Source of the DNA: Phycisphaeraceae bacterium | GTDB lineage: Bacteria; Planctomycetota; Phycisphaerae; Phycisphaerales; UBA1924 | Length of the DNA: 64,000 nucleotides | Direction of reading: 5' to 3' | Assembly: GCA_021297895.1 (NCBI GenBank) | Contig: JAJTHN010000021.1 | Span: 1 to 64,000, forward strand | Part shown: piece by piece, positions 53,404 through 62,135 of the stretch | How the letters are laid out: the number at the start of each line of letters is the position of its first letter | Position numbering within the stretch: position 1 is the first letter of the stretch | Program-made: the position numbers and the translations under genes | Notes under the pieces: generated by a model | Database searches by the model: none | Told to the model about the DNA's origin: nothing | What the model saw: the letters and a program-made list of their open reading frames with translations, nothing else

Positions 53404-55482
53404 ATGGCCACCTTCCCCACCGCCCAGATTCGAAACGTGGTGCTGACCGGACACCTTGGCAGCGGCAAGACGACGATTGTTGAGCGGCTCTTGTTCGACA
53501 CGCACGCGATCGGGAAGATGGGCTCGGTGGGTGACGGATCGACGGTGAGCGACTTTGAGGCTGAAGAGAAGCATCACAAGCACTCGCTGTACTCGTCGCT
53601 GGTGCACTTTGTGCACAACCGCACACTGGTGAACGTGATCGACACGCCGGGGAGCCCGGACTTCATCGGTCAGGCGGTGAGCGTGCTCGCGCCGGCGGAG
53701 ATGGTCGTCGTGGTGATCGACGCGGCGCGGGGGATCGAGGTGACGACGCGGCGGGTGATGAAGGTCGCGGGGGAGTTGGGAATGCCTCGGCTGGTGCTGG
53801 TGAACAAGATCGATCATGAGGAGAAGGACCTTCCCGGGCTGCTCGAGGAGATTCGCGAGGCATTCGGCAAGGAGTGCCTGGCGATCAACCTGCCGGTGCG
53901 GAGCGGGACGGATGTGATCGATGTGTTCGACCATGCCACGCCGCAGGCCGGAGCGGGCGGCGGGATCGAGGCGGACTTTTCGAGTGTCGCCGCGGCCCAT
54001 CAGGCGATCATCGAGCAGGTGGTCGAGATGGATGAGGAACTGACGGGCGAGTACTTCGAGAAGGGCGACCATCTCGATCCGATCAAGTTGCGCGGAGCGT
54101 TCGAGTCGGCGATGCGTGCGGGCCACCTGGTGCCGGTTGCGTTCTGTTCGGCGCGGACGGGAGCGGGGATCGGCGACCTGCTGCACATCATCACGGATCT
54201 GTGCCCGACGCCGCTGCACGAGACGCCGCCGGCGCTGATGCAGGCGGACGCTGACGGGAAGAAGACGATTTACGATCCGGAGGTTGATCCGAGCAAGCCG
54301 GCCGTTGCGCACGTCTTCAAGATCGTCAACGATCCGTTCAAGGGCAAACTCGCGGTGTTCCGGGTGATTCAGGGCACGGTCAAGGCCAAGAGCGAGTTGT
54401 TCCACAACGAGGACAAGAAGCCGGTGCGAATCGGGCACTTGTTCAAGATCCGCGGCGCCGAGCACACAGAGGTGGATCACCTGACGACGGGCGACATCGG
54501 GTGCGTTGCGAAGGTGGATGAACTCAAGTACAACAGCGTGCTGCACGCGGATGCGAGCCTGCACCTGCATGCTCCGGAGGTCCCGCTGCCGCGGCCGCTT
54601 TACGGCGTGGCGGTGGAGCTGAAGAACCATGCCGACGAGACAAAGTTCACCAACGCGATGCACAAGTTGATGGAGGAGGATCCGTGCTTCGCGATGGAGC
54701 GTGTCGCGGCGACGGGCCAGACGGTGCTGCGTGGGCAGGGTGAGCTGCACCTGCGGATGATGCTCGAGCGGCTCAAGACCCGGTACAACATCGAACTGAC
54801 CACGCAGCCGACGAAGATCGCGTACAAGGAGACGATCACGGCCAAGGCCGAGGGGCACCATCGCCACAAGAAGCAGACGGGCGGCGCGGGGCAGTTCGGC
54901 GAGGTGTTCCTGAGGGTCGAGCCGCTGCCGGCAGATCACGAGACTGGCTTCGAGTTTGTCAACGCGACGGTCGGCGGATCGATTCCGCGGCAGTTCATGC
55001 CCGCGGTGGAGAAGGGCTGCCGCCAGGTGCTGACGATGGGCGCGATCGCGGGGTATCCGCTGACGGGCGTCCGCGTCGAGGTGTACGACGGCAAGTACCA
55101 CGATGTGGACAGCAAAGAAGTCGCGTTCGTCGCGGCGGGAAAGAAGGCGTTCATGGACGCCGTCGCCAAGGCCCGGCCCGCCCTGATGGAGCCGTGGGTG
55201 CTGCTCGAAGTCACCGCACCCGCGGCGAAGATGGGCGACCTGACGGCGGACATTTCGGGCAAGCGTGGACGGGTGCAAAGCAGCGACATTGATGGCAGCG
55301 ATCAGTGCGTTATCCGAGCACACGTGCCGCTGAGTGAACTGGCCAACTACACCAGCCAACTCAAGAGCATGACCGGCGGTCAGGGCTCGTACACGCTGGA
55401 GTACAGCCACGATGAGCGAGCGCCGAGCGAGGTGCAGGCGAAGGTTGTGGCGGCGTTCAAGCCGAAGGATGAGGACGACTGA
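53404..55482 (+). CDS. EF-G-like GTPase paralogue
   Basis: A 692-residue translational GTPase of the EF-G/FusA2 group. The domains are in EF-G order: G1 is GHLGSGKTT at residues 16-24 (canonical AHIDAGKTT), G3 DTPGSPDF, G4 NKID. Then come domain II, domain III, domain IV (KKQTGGAGQFGEVFLRVEP) and domain V (GYPLTGVRVEVYDGKYHDVDSKEVAF). G2 lacks the RGIT threonine (HHKHSLYSS instead), and the catalytic His after PG is Ser. Both occur in EF-G-like paralogues, which are usually slow or atypical GTPases. An AGGAG box precedes the start; a TAGAAT at 53298 is a candidate -10. The canonical fusA is presumably elsewhere. Confidence 0.88.
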   Translation: MATFPTAQIRNVVLTGHLGSGKTTIVERLLFDTHAIGKMGSVGDGSTVSDFEAEEKHHKHSLYSSLVHFVHNRTLVNVIDTPGSPDFIGQAVSVLAPAEMVVVVIDAARGIEVTTRRVMKVAGELGMPRLVLVNKIDHEEKDLPGLLEEIREAFGKECLAINLPVRSGTDVIDVFDHATPQAGAGGGIEADFSSVAAAHQAIIEQVVEMDEELTGEYFEKGDHLDPIKLRGAFESAMRAGHLVPVAFCSARTGAGIGDLLHIITDLCPTPLHETPPALMQADADGKKTIYDPEVDPSKPAVAHVFKIVNDPFKGKLAVFRVIQGTVKAKSELFHNEDKKPVRIGHLFKIRGAEHTEVDHLTTGDIGCVAKVDELKYNSVLHADASLHLHAPEVPLPRPLYGVAVELKNHADETKFTNAMHKLMEEDPCFAMERVAATGQTVLRGQGELHLRMMLERLKTRYNIELTTQPTKIAYKETITAKAEGHHRHKKQTGGAGQFGEVFLRVEPLPADHETGFEFVNATVGGSIPRQFMPAVEKGCRQVLTMGAIAGYPLTGVRVEVYDGKYHDVDSKEVAFVAAGKKAFMDAVAKARPALMEPWVLLEVTAPAAKMGDLTADISGKRGRVQSSDIDGSDQCVIRAHVPLSELANYTSQLKSMTGGQGSYTLEYSHDERAPSEVQAKVVAAFKPKDEDD

Positions 55483-55485
55483 AGA

Positions 55486-55513
55486 CTCGTTTCACACGAG
55501 CCCGAAAGCGGGC
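55486..55513. terminator. Adjacent small hairpins between convergent genes
   Basis: In the 35-base spacer between the EF-G-like and ddl stops, CTCGT/ACGAG (55486-55500) is directly followed by GCCCG/CGGGC around AAAG (55500-55513). Neither has a T-run, so termination is only suggested. Confidence 0.35.
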
Positions 55514-55517
55514 GTGA

Positions 55518-56507
55518 TCAGGCGCGGTCGCGCATAGCCATTCGGACGAGTCCTTCGCAGAGCGAAGGCGTGCTGACACCCGCGTGGCGCGCGGCTTTGG
55601 GGACCAGAGAGTGGTCCGTAAAGCCGGGTGTGGTGTTGATCTCCAGCAGCCAGGCGACGGGCCCGCCCGCCGCGTGTTCGAGCATGAAGTCGACGCGGGC
55701 GATGTGCCGGCAGCCAAGCTCGCGGGCCAGGGCGACGCTCTGCGACTTGATTCGCTCGGCGATTCCCGCGGGCAGGTCGGGGTCGAGGATGTAGCGGGTG
55801 TCGTCGCGGTTGTACTTGGCCTCGAAGTCGTAGAGGCCCTGGGCCGGGCCGATCTCGATGATCGGCAGTGCGTGGCCATCGATCACGCCGACCGTCAGTT
55901 CTCGCCCGGGGACCTTGCGTTCGACGATGTACGAGCGATCGGGATTCGACGCACGTTCGGCACGGATCGCGGCGATCGCGGCGATCGCGGCGGCGTACTG
56001 CTGCGCGGTGTCGCAGACGTGCAGACCGATGGTGCTGCCCTCGTGAATGGGCTTGATGATCGCCGGAAGACCCGCGGGACATGTCGGGTCGGCGGGATTG
56101 AGGACGAAGCCATCGGGCGTGGGAATGCCAAGACGGCTTGCCGCGAACTTGGTCGCGACCTTGTCCATCGCCAGCCGCGCCGCACGGGGGCCCGAGCCGA
56201 CGAACGGTCGGCCGTCCTGAACGAGAAGATCCTGCAGCGGGCCGCCCTCGCCATAGGGGCCGTGAAGGTACGGAAAGATGGCCTCACCGGGCAGTGCGCG
56301 CAGTTGGTCGAGGCTTAGGCGGTCGATGATCTCAAGATGGACCGCGAGTTTGCCGGTGGAGCGGAGCGCCTCGGCGATGCCATTGGACGACTTGATGGAG
56401 ACGGGCCGTTCGCTGTCCGGGCCGCCGCCAAGGACCAGCACGCTTGCGGGGAGCGGGCCGATGGTGCGGTCCTGAGCATCAAAGCGTGAGGCGAGTTCGC
56501 TCGGCAT
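55518..56507 (-). CDS. ddl: D-alanine--D-alanine ligase
   Basis: A 329-residue ATP-grasp ligase that makes D-Ala-D-Ala for peptidoglycan. VLVLGGGPDSERPVSIKSS is the N-terminal domain start. PAIIKPIHEGSTIGLHV is the ATP-grasp phosphate loop and YIVERKVPGRELTVGVIDG the central block. LLEINTTPGFTDHSLVPKAA carries the Mg-binding Glu/Asn (usually LEVNTxPGMT). The ATG at 56507 is the first that fits; the frame stays open far upstream over murB. It follows murB by 62 bases and completes a murC-murB-ddl run. Confidence 0.95.
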   Translation of the reverse strand: MPSELASRFDAQDRTIGPLPASVLVLGGGPDSERPVSIKSSNGIAEALRSTGKLAVHLEIIDRLSLDQLRALPGEAIFPYLHGPYGEGGPLQDLLVQDGRPFVGSGPRAARLAMDKVATKFAASRLGIPTPDGFVLNPADPTCPAGLPAIIKPIHEGSTIGLHVCDTAQQYAAAIAAIAAIRAERASNPDRSYIVERKVPGRELTVGVIDGHALPIIEIGPAQGLYDFEAKYNRDDTRYILDPDLPAGIAERIKSQSVALARELGCRHIARVDFMLEHAAGGPVAWLLEINTTPGFTDHSLVPKAARHAGVSTPSLCEGLVRMAMRDRA

Positions 56508-56569
56508 GAGGTGGGCTCGGCGGGGAAGGTTCGCGGCAAGAGCGTTCGGGGGCGGCTGAAACTGGTGAA

Positions 56570-57571
56570 TCAGAGGTGATGTGCGTCGGTAGCGGGCGGT
56601 GTGCTCGCGGGGCTTGCGCCCCAGACGGCGACCTCGGGCACGAGCCACAGGCCGAACGTGGACTGGACCCGTTCCTGCACCTGGCGCATGAGCGACAGCA
56701 CATCCGCGGCGCGGGCGGTGGGGCTGGGGGTGACGGTGAAAAAGTTGGCGTGCTGGGGGCTGACGGTCGCGCAGCCGACGCGCAAGCCCTTGCAGCCGGC
56801 CTTGTCGATGAGCATGCCCGCGGAGACCTTGCTGCCGGCGACGGCGATACCGGGTAGGTCTCGCTGGAGGATGGGGTTCTTGAACGCGCAGCCGGCGGAG
56901 TGCTCGGCCATTGGCTGCGAGGCGCTCTTGGCGGCCATGATGTCCTTGAGTTTCTTGCGGATGGCCTCGGCATCGCCCCGGCGGAGCTTGAACTCCACGC
57001 TGGTGACGATGAACTCTCTGCTTTTGGCGGGGTTGCCGGGGAAGAAGTTGGTGGAGCGGTAGGTGAACTCGATCTGGTTTCGCTTGAGGGTTAGAAGGTC
57101 GCCGCCGCGGGTCAGGCCGGTGACGGAGTGGAGACAGTCGCCGGTCTGGCCGTAGGTACCGCCGGCGTTCATGACGCACGCGCCGCCGACGGTGGCGGGG
57201 ATCCCGCCGAGGGTCTCAAGCCCGGCCAGACCGCGACGGGCACACTCGGTGATGAGTTGCGGGAGTTTGGCCGCGGCACCGGCGCGAACGATGACGCTCG
57301 GCGTGCCCAGCCCCGCCGCGGAGGGAGCATCGATGAACTCGACGCCGGCAAAGTCACCCTCGAGCGCAACGACCAGTTCGCGGACACCCTCATCGGCGAC
57401 GAGCAGATTCGCGCCATCGCCGAGGATGCGCAGGGAGCGGTCGAGTTCCAGGCACGCCCGGAGTTGATCCATCGAGCGGGCGCGGGCGAAGCGGTCGGCG
57501 GTGCCGCCGACGTTGAACCATGTGACGATCGGGTGGTTGGTGGCGATGTCGACGGTGGGGGCCACGATCAT
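56570..57571 (-). CDS. murB: UDP-N-acetylenolpyruvoylglucosamine reductase
   Basis: A 333-residue FAD/NADPH-dependent enzyme making UDP-MurNAc. The FAD domain is clear (TWFNVGGTADRFARA, LGDGANLLVADEG, GGIPATVGGACVMNAGG). The C-terminal proton donor region reads FTYRSTNFF where the family has YRxS, so Thr is at the catalytic Ser position. The catalytic Glu (VPEVAVWG) is kept. GGAGAG lies just before the ATG at 57571. It lies 85 bases downstream of murC on the same strand. Confidence 0.93.
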   Translation of the reverse strand: MIVAPTVDIATNHPIVTWFNVGGTADRFARARSMDQLRACLELDRSLRILGDGANLLVADEGVRELVVALEGDFAGVEFIDAPSAAGLGTPSVIVRAGAAAKLPQLITECARRGLAGLETLGGIPATVGGACVMNAGGTYGQTGDCLHSVTGLTRGGDLLTLKRNQIEFTYRSTNFFPGNPAKSREFIVTSVEFKLRRGDAEAIRKKLKDIMAAKSASQPMAEHSAGCAFKNPILQRDLPGIAVAGSKVSAGMLIDKAGCKGLRVGCATVSPQHANFFTVTPSPTARAADVLSLMRQVQERVQSTFGLWLVPEVAVWGASPASTPPATDAHHL

Positions 57572-57656
57572 GCTCTCTCCGATCACCCGCGAGCGGAACG
57601 CGGATGGGGCGGTGCGGTGTTGACAGAGTGAACGGCAGGGATGGCCGGGCGGGCGA

Positions 57657-59318
57657 TCAGGCGTTGCTCGCGCGAGCGAGGAACTGCTGGCCGATCTGGT
57701 AAACGGGGCCGGCACCCATGACGAGCACAACGTCGTTCGGTCGGCAGATGACCTCGAGTTGCTCGACGATGGCCTCGAACGGGTAGAGGTGCATGGCAAA
57801 GACGCCGCGTTTGCGGAGTTCATCGACCAGGTCGCCGGCCGTGACCTTGGACTTTTCTTCCTGGCTGTCGCGGACGAAGTAGATGTGCGGAACGATGACG
57901 ACGTCGGCCTCGCTGAAGGCGACGGCGAACTCCTGCATGAGGTGTCGCGTGCGGCTGTGCTGGTGAGGCTGGAAGATGCAGATCAGCCGGCCACCGTTCT
58001 TCTGGGGTTGCTCGAAGTGCCGGATGGCGCGGAGGGTGGCGTCGCACTCGGTGGGATGGTGGCCGTAGTCGTCGTAGACCCGGACGCTGCCGCCTGTGGG
58101 CAGGGGGCGGGTGCCGAGGAGTTGGGCCCTGCGATCGACGCCGCGGAAGGCCGAGAGACTGCGTGAGATGCTCTCCGGTGCCGCACCCAGGTGCAGCGCG
58201 AGGGTCGCGGCGAAGGCGGCGTTCATCGCGTTGTGCTCGCCGGGCATGAGCATGGTCCATTCCAGGACGACCTTCTGCTCGGGCGAGACGAGGCTGGCGG
58301 TGCGGGAAGCGCGGTCGTAGCGGACGCTCCAGTCGGCATCGGGCGAGAAGCCGATGGTCGCGACACGCGCGGCGACGCCCGCGGTGACCTCTCGACGGTG
58401 GGCGTTGTCGTGCGCGATAAGCAGAAGTCCGCCGTCGCGCTCCGGGGCGACCAGGCGGGCGAAGTGCTGGAAACTCTCGACGACCGCATCGAGCGAGCCG
58501 TAGATGTCCAGATGGTCGGCCTCGACGCTGGTGATGCACGCGACGCTGGGGTGGTAGTTGTGGAACGAGCGGTTGAACTCGCAGGCCTCGGCGAGCAGGA
58601 TGCCCGGACGGCCGCTGAGCGGGCCGACCGGAAGGCTCTCCTGACCCAGCACGAAGCCGGGGCTGTGTGCGCTGCTCGCGGGTGCGGGGGCTTTCGTGCC
58701 GGCGAGTTGGGCGCAGGTTGCGCCGACGATCGCGGTGGAGGCCAGGCCGGCATCGCTGAGGATGCACGAGAGCATGCTGGTTGTGGTGCTCTTGCCGTGG
58801 GTGCCGGCGATCGCGACGCCGGTGCGGCCGATCATGCAGCGGCCCAGAGCCTCGGCGTAGGTCAGGTGCTCGATGCCGCGGCGGACGGCCTCGAGGAGTT
58901 GCGGATGGTCGGGCTTGATCGCGGCGGAGCAAACGACCAGATCGCAGCGATCGGTGGAGTCTGTGCCGGGGAGCCACTGGCGTGATTGGTCAAAGTCAAC
59001 GCTGATGCCGTCGTCGGCAAGTGCGTCGGTCGCCTCGCTCTGGGACATATCGCTGCCGCGGACGATCGCGCCGCGAGCGCGGAGCATGCGGGCCAGGCCG
59101 CTCATGCCGCAGCCGCCGATGCCGATCATGTAGACGTACCGGCCCTTGAGGTTCCATGCCTGCTGATTCGACCAGTCGTGGGCGAGCGTGGTGGCGGGGG
59201 GCATGGGTGCGGGCCTGCTTGAGATTGCGGGAGCCGCGGGCTGGGTGTTCGATGCGCCAGCGGGGCTGGCGGTCTGAACGGGCGTGAGGTTCGACGGCGA
59301 GGTGACGATCGGGCTCAT
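57657..59318 (-). CDS. murC: UDP-N-acetylmuramate--L-alanine ligase
   Basis: A 553-residue Mur ligase adding L-Ala to UDP-MurNAc, the first step of the stem peptide. GIGGCGMSGLARMLRARG binds the UDP moiety, IAGTHGKSTTT is the P-loop, ACEFNRSFHNYHPSVACITSVEADHLDIYGS gives the Mg and substrate contacts, and DDYGHHPTECDATLRAI is the C-terminal conserved block. A low-complexity Ala/Pro/Ser N-terminal extension of about 50 residues precedes the core (which starts at GRYVYMIGIGG), so the true start could be later. Confidence 0.96.
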   Translation of the reverse strand: MSPIVTSPSNLTPVQTASPAGASNTQPAAPAISSRPAPMPPATTLAHDWSNQQAWNLKGRYVYMIGIGGCGMSGLARMLRARGAIVRGSDMSQSEATDALADDGISVDFDQSRQWLPGTDSTDRCDLVVCSAAIKPDHPQLLEAVRRGIEHLTYAEALGRCMIGRTGVAIAGTHGKSTTTSMLSCILSDAGLASTAIVGATCAQLAGTKAPAPASSAHSPGFVLGQESLPVGPLSGRPGILLAEACEFNRSFHNYHPSVACITSVEADHLDIYGSLDAVVESFQHFARLVAPERDGGLLLIAHDNAHRREVTAGVAARVATIGFSPDADWSVRYDRASRTASLVSPEQKVVLEWTMLMPGEHNAMNAAFAATLALHLGAAPESISRSLSAFRGVDRRAQLLGTRPLPTGGSVRVYDDYGHHPTECDATLRAIRHFEQPQKNGGRLICIFQPHQHSRTRHLMQEFAVAFSEADVVIVPHIYFVRDSQEEKSKVTAGDLVDELRKRGVFAMHLYPFEAIVEQLEVICRPNDVVLVMGAGPVYQIGQQFLARASNA

Positions 59319-59459
59319 CGGGGCAATATCGGCATCGCGGCGCGTGGCGGGCCAAGTTTCCGCGGTGCACTTTCGCGTCCCGCCGCGGCGTTGGAGTCGC
59401 GGCGGCGGGAACGCCCGCGAGCGCGGGTGCCAGGGCCGGACCGCGCCGGTCGGCGCTGG

Positions 59460-60830
59460 TCAGCGCCGCGGCCCCTCGCGGACGGACTGCATCTGCCTGC
59501 GGACCATTTCTCGCATGCGCTGGGCGTCCACGGCGGACATTCCGGCGGCCTTGAAGTCCACGGTGATCGCATCGATCCAGCGTTCTTCGACGAACGTCAG
59601 GCCCAGGCGGGAGACCAGTTCGGTCTCCAAGCCGGCCATATGCCCGGCTCCGTAGAACGCCGCGATGGACCGGACGGCGGGCTCATCGCGAATGATCCTG
59701 GCGATGTCGTTCATCACGACCTCGTTGCGGTCGTGGAGGATCACCTTCATCATGGGGGCCATGGCGGCCATCGGGCCGGTGCCGGAACGGGCGGCCTGAT
59801 CGAGCATTGTGTCGGAGGATGCGAGGACCTCGACCATCATGACCTTGACGGTGGTGGACATGGTCTTGCTCATGCCGATGAGTCGGAGCATGAGGCCCAT
59901 GGCGCGGGCGCCGAGGCTCTGGCCGCTGAGGGTGTTCAGGAGCATTCCGGGGTCGCCGCCGTTGGCCTCGATTCGTTCGGCGACCTCGTCGGCGGACATG
60001 TCGCTGTTGCGCCAGTTGGGTTTGGATGTGTTGACGTGATCGAGTTGGAACTCAAGGCCAAGGGCATCGGCGAGTTGCTTCTGGATGCCTTCGGGCTCGG
60101 CGGCTTTGTTCGGCGTGATGGACTGCGTGAAGACGATGTTGTCGTCTGCGGTAGAGGTGCTGGGGCCGTCGGAGGTGATGATCGCGCCGAGAGCGGTGCG
60201 TGCCGCGGCGGGGGCGCCGTCGGGCTTCGCGTCGGGCTGGGCTGTGGCGGTGGGGGTCGGGGTGTAGGTCAGTGGACGGCCCCAGCCGTCGCTCATCATG
60301 CCCTGGGCGATTCGGTCGACTCGGGCGTTGCCGTCGGCGACTTCCGCGAGCGAGGCGGGGAGGCGGTTGTGCTTTCCGGCGTAGCGGGAAAGCAGCGTGG
60401 TGAGAAACTCAACGCGGCGGCGCGTGATCTTCTCGCGCGTTTCGTCGCTGGCATCGGCGGGAAGATCACGTGCCCCGGGCGGGCGGACGCCTTCGTACAG
60501 CACAACGTCGTGCGGGTCCAGAAAGTTCTGGCAGGCCTCGTAGAATGCCTTGTCGGCGATGTGGACCGCGCCGGCCAGGTGGATGACCGGACCGGTGCCG
60601 TCGGCCTTCTTGAGCGTGCGGACGGCGATCTGGAGCGTCATCGACTGTGTGTCTTTGCCGTCGATGATGCGGATGTAGTTCGCGCTGGTCGCCGCCGCCG
60701 GAGTGGTGGGCTGGGCGTCGTCATCCTGCATGAGGGGAGGAGGGGAGACGATCGCGCCCACCGCCGCGGCGGTGAGTGCGATGACTGAGAAAACTGAGAG
60801 TGAGCGGCGGGCGAGGGCGGATGCGGACAT
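59460..60830 (-). CDS. TraB-family protein with an inserted GspG-like domain
   Basis: A 456-residue exported protein. The ATG at 60830 has a GGAG box 6 bases upstream, then a signal-like helix (residues 10-29). The TraB/GumN/Tiki fold is seen as IHLAGAVHIADKAFYEACQNFL with H90, LYEGVRPPG with E113, and the later AAFYGAGHMAGLE with the second His; these bind metal in the family. Between the first two and the third, residues about 139-234 carry LLSRYAGKHNRLPASLAEV, SDGWGRPLTYTP and GAIITSDGP...TADD, the pattern of the GspG pseudopilin C-terminus. Function is unknown. It lies 28 bases after the prepilin-like gene on the same strand. Confidence 0.75.
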   Translation of the reverse strand: MSASALARRSLSVFSVIALTAAAVGAIVSPPPLMQDDDAQPTTPAAATSANYIRIIDGKDTQSMTLQIAVRTLKKADGTGPVIHLAGAVHIADKAFYEACQNFLDPHDVVLYEGVRPPGARDLPADASDETREKITRRRVEFLTTLLSRYAGKHNRLPASLAEVADGNARVDRIAQGMMSDGWGRPLTYTPTPTATAQPDAKPDGAPAAARTALGAIITSDGPSTSTADDNIVFTQSITPNKAAEPEGIQKQLADALGLEFQLDHVNTSKPNWRNSDMSADEVAERIEANGGDPGMLLNTLSGQSLGARAMGLMLRLIGMSKTMSTTVKVMMVEVLASSDTMLDQAARSGTGPMAAMAPMMKVILHDRNEVVMNDIARIIRDEPAVRSIAAFYGAGHMAGLETELVSRLGLTFVEERWIDAITVDFKAAGMSAVDAQRMREMVRRQMQSVREGPRR

Positions 60831-60858
60831 GGTCGGCTCCGGAGATGGGCGACGGCGG

Positions 60859-61638
60859 TCAAGGCACGGGGAGGAAGGTGTAGTCGACGGTCGTGTTCTG
60901 CACGCCGGGGGGAACGGTGACGGGGCCCGCGACATGCAGGTCAAGGTAGAGGATGGTGGCGGCGACCGTTCGCTGGTTGTACCACTGGATCATGCCGCGG
61001 TCGCCGGATTCCTGGTAGTTGTAGATCGGGTGGGGGGCGATGACCCAGGTTTTGTCGGGGCGAAGGACGAAGGGGAGTCGCCCGCCGGAAGGAGGAATGA
61101 GTGTGGAGAATGCGTCGCCACGGAGATCGTGGTCGTTGAGGGCGTAACTGGAACCGAGCAAGTTGTACATGGATTCGACGCGGCCGATGAAGGGGATGTC
61201 GCCGCCGCGATCGCAAGGCGAGCGGAACGGTTCGGCGGTCTGCGGCTCGCTGGATGCGTCGGGCGGGAATGGGTTGATGTTCAGGTACTGGTTGAGCGGT
61301 CGTCGCTCGACGCCGAACTCATTGATGCCGAAGGCGGGAAGCGAACCCTTCTTGCCGCCGAAGAGTGACGCGATGACGCGTTGCTCGCCGTCGGACTGGA
61401 TGACGACCTGAGGGAGGTGATCCTTGAAGTCGGTGAGATAGCCCTGAAGCGCGACGCCCAATTGCTGGAGCCGCGCGGCGCAGGCGGTGTTGCGAGCGGC
61501 CTGTCGAGCGCCGGCGAGGGCGGGCAGGAGGATGCCGACAAGCAGCGCGACGATGGCGATGACCACCAGCAGTTCGATGAGCGTGAAGCCGTGCGGACGA
61601 ATCCCGCGGGAGGCGTGTCGTGGCGCTCGGTGGATCAC
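60859..61638 (-). CDS. Prepilin-type N-terminal methylation protein
   Basis: A 259-residue pseudopilin-like protein. The leader [31 protein letters not shown] has Gly-Phe at the cleavage site. The globular part includes [10 protein letters not shown] and CDRGGDIP. The start is GTG 61638, which overlaps the phosphatase stop (GTGA), so translation of the two is coupled. It belongs to the dispersed single-pseudopilin class seen elsewhere in the window, with no secretion machinery nearby. Confidence 0.85.
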   Translation of the reverse strand: MIHRAPRHASRGIRPHGFTLIELLVVIAIVALLVGILLPALAGARQAARNTACAARLQQLGVALQGYLTDFKDHLPQVVIQSDGEQRVIASLFGGKKGSLPAFGINEFGVERRPLNQYLNINPFPPDASSEPQTAEPFRSPCDRGGDIPFIGRVESMYNLLGSSYALNDHDLRGDAFSTLIPPSGGRLPFVLRPDKTWVIAPHPIYNYQESGDRGMIQWYNQRTVAATILYLDLHVAGPVTVPPGVQNTTVDYTFLPVP

Positions 61639-62135
61639 AGATCTTCTCCACGCTGGTGGCGATCGAGCATCCCCTGCACGGCGCGGCTGAGCATGTCGAC
61701 GACGGGCTGAAAGCCGTCGTCGTCGGTGTATGGGTCGGGCACGTCCAGCTCATGATCCGGGCGGCCAGCCAGAGCCGGATCGTACATGCGGATGAGGCGG
61801 AGGCGGTCCTGCGGTGCGCCGCGCTGCAGCATGGTGCGGACGTTGGCTCGGTCCATGGCGATGAGCAGGTCGAGAGTGTCGAAGTCGCCGCCGGGGCGAT
61901 CGCTGTTGAGTTGGCGAGCGGTGTGCGAGAAGGGGATGCTGTTGGCCTGTGCGATGGCGATAGTCCGCGGGTCGGCGGGCTGGCCGACGTGCCAGTGGCC
62001 CGTGCCGCAGGAGTCGACGCGGAAGCGGTCGAGCACGCCGCGGCGTTCGGCGGCCTGCAAAAAGATGACCTTGGCCAGGGGCGAACGGCAGATGTTGCCA
62101 AGGCAAACAAAGAGCACGCCGATGCGATCAGGCAT
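61635..62135 (-). CDS. Low-molecular-weight protein tyrosine phosphatase
   Basis: A 166-residue LMW-PTP. The P-loop CxxxxxR(S/T) is at residues 11-18 (CLGNICRS), and the general acid is in DVPDPYTDD near the C-terminus. These are the two diagnostic elements. In other bacteria such enzymes dephosphorylate Wzc-type kinases or act as arsenate reductases. No kinase is adjacent, but a glycosyltransferase-like gene overlaps its start by 8 bases, which fits polysaccharide control. The next gene overlaps its stop by four bases. Confidence 0.9.
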   Translation of the reverse strand: MPDRIGVLFVCLGNICRSPLAKVIFLQAAERRGVLDRFRVDSCGTGHWHVGQPADPRTIAIAQANSIPFSHTARQLNSDRPGGDFDTLDLLIAMDRANVRTMLQRGAPQDRLRLIRMYDPALAGRPDHELDVPDPYTDDDGFQPVVDMLSRAVQGMLDRHQRGEDL

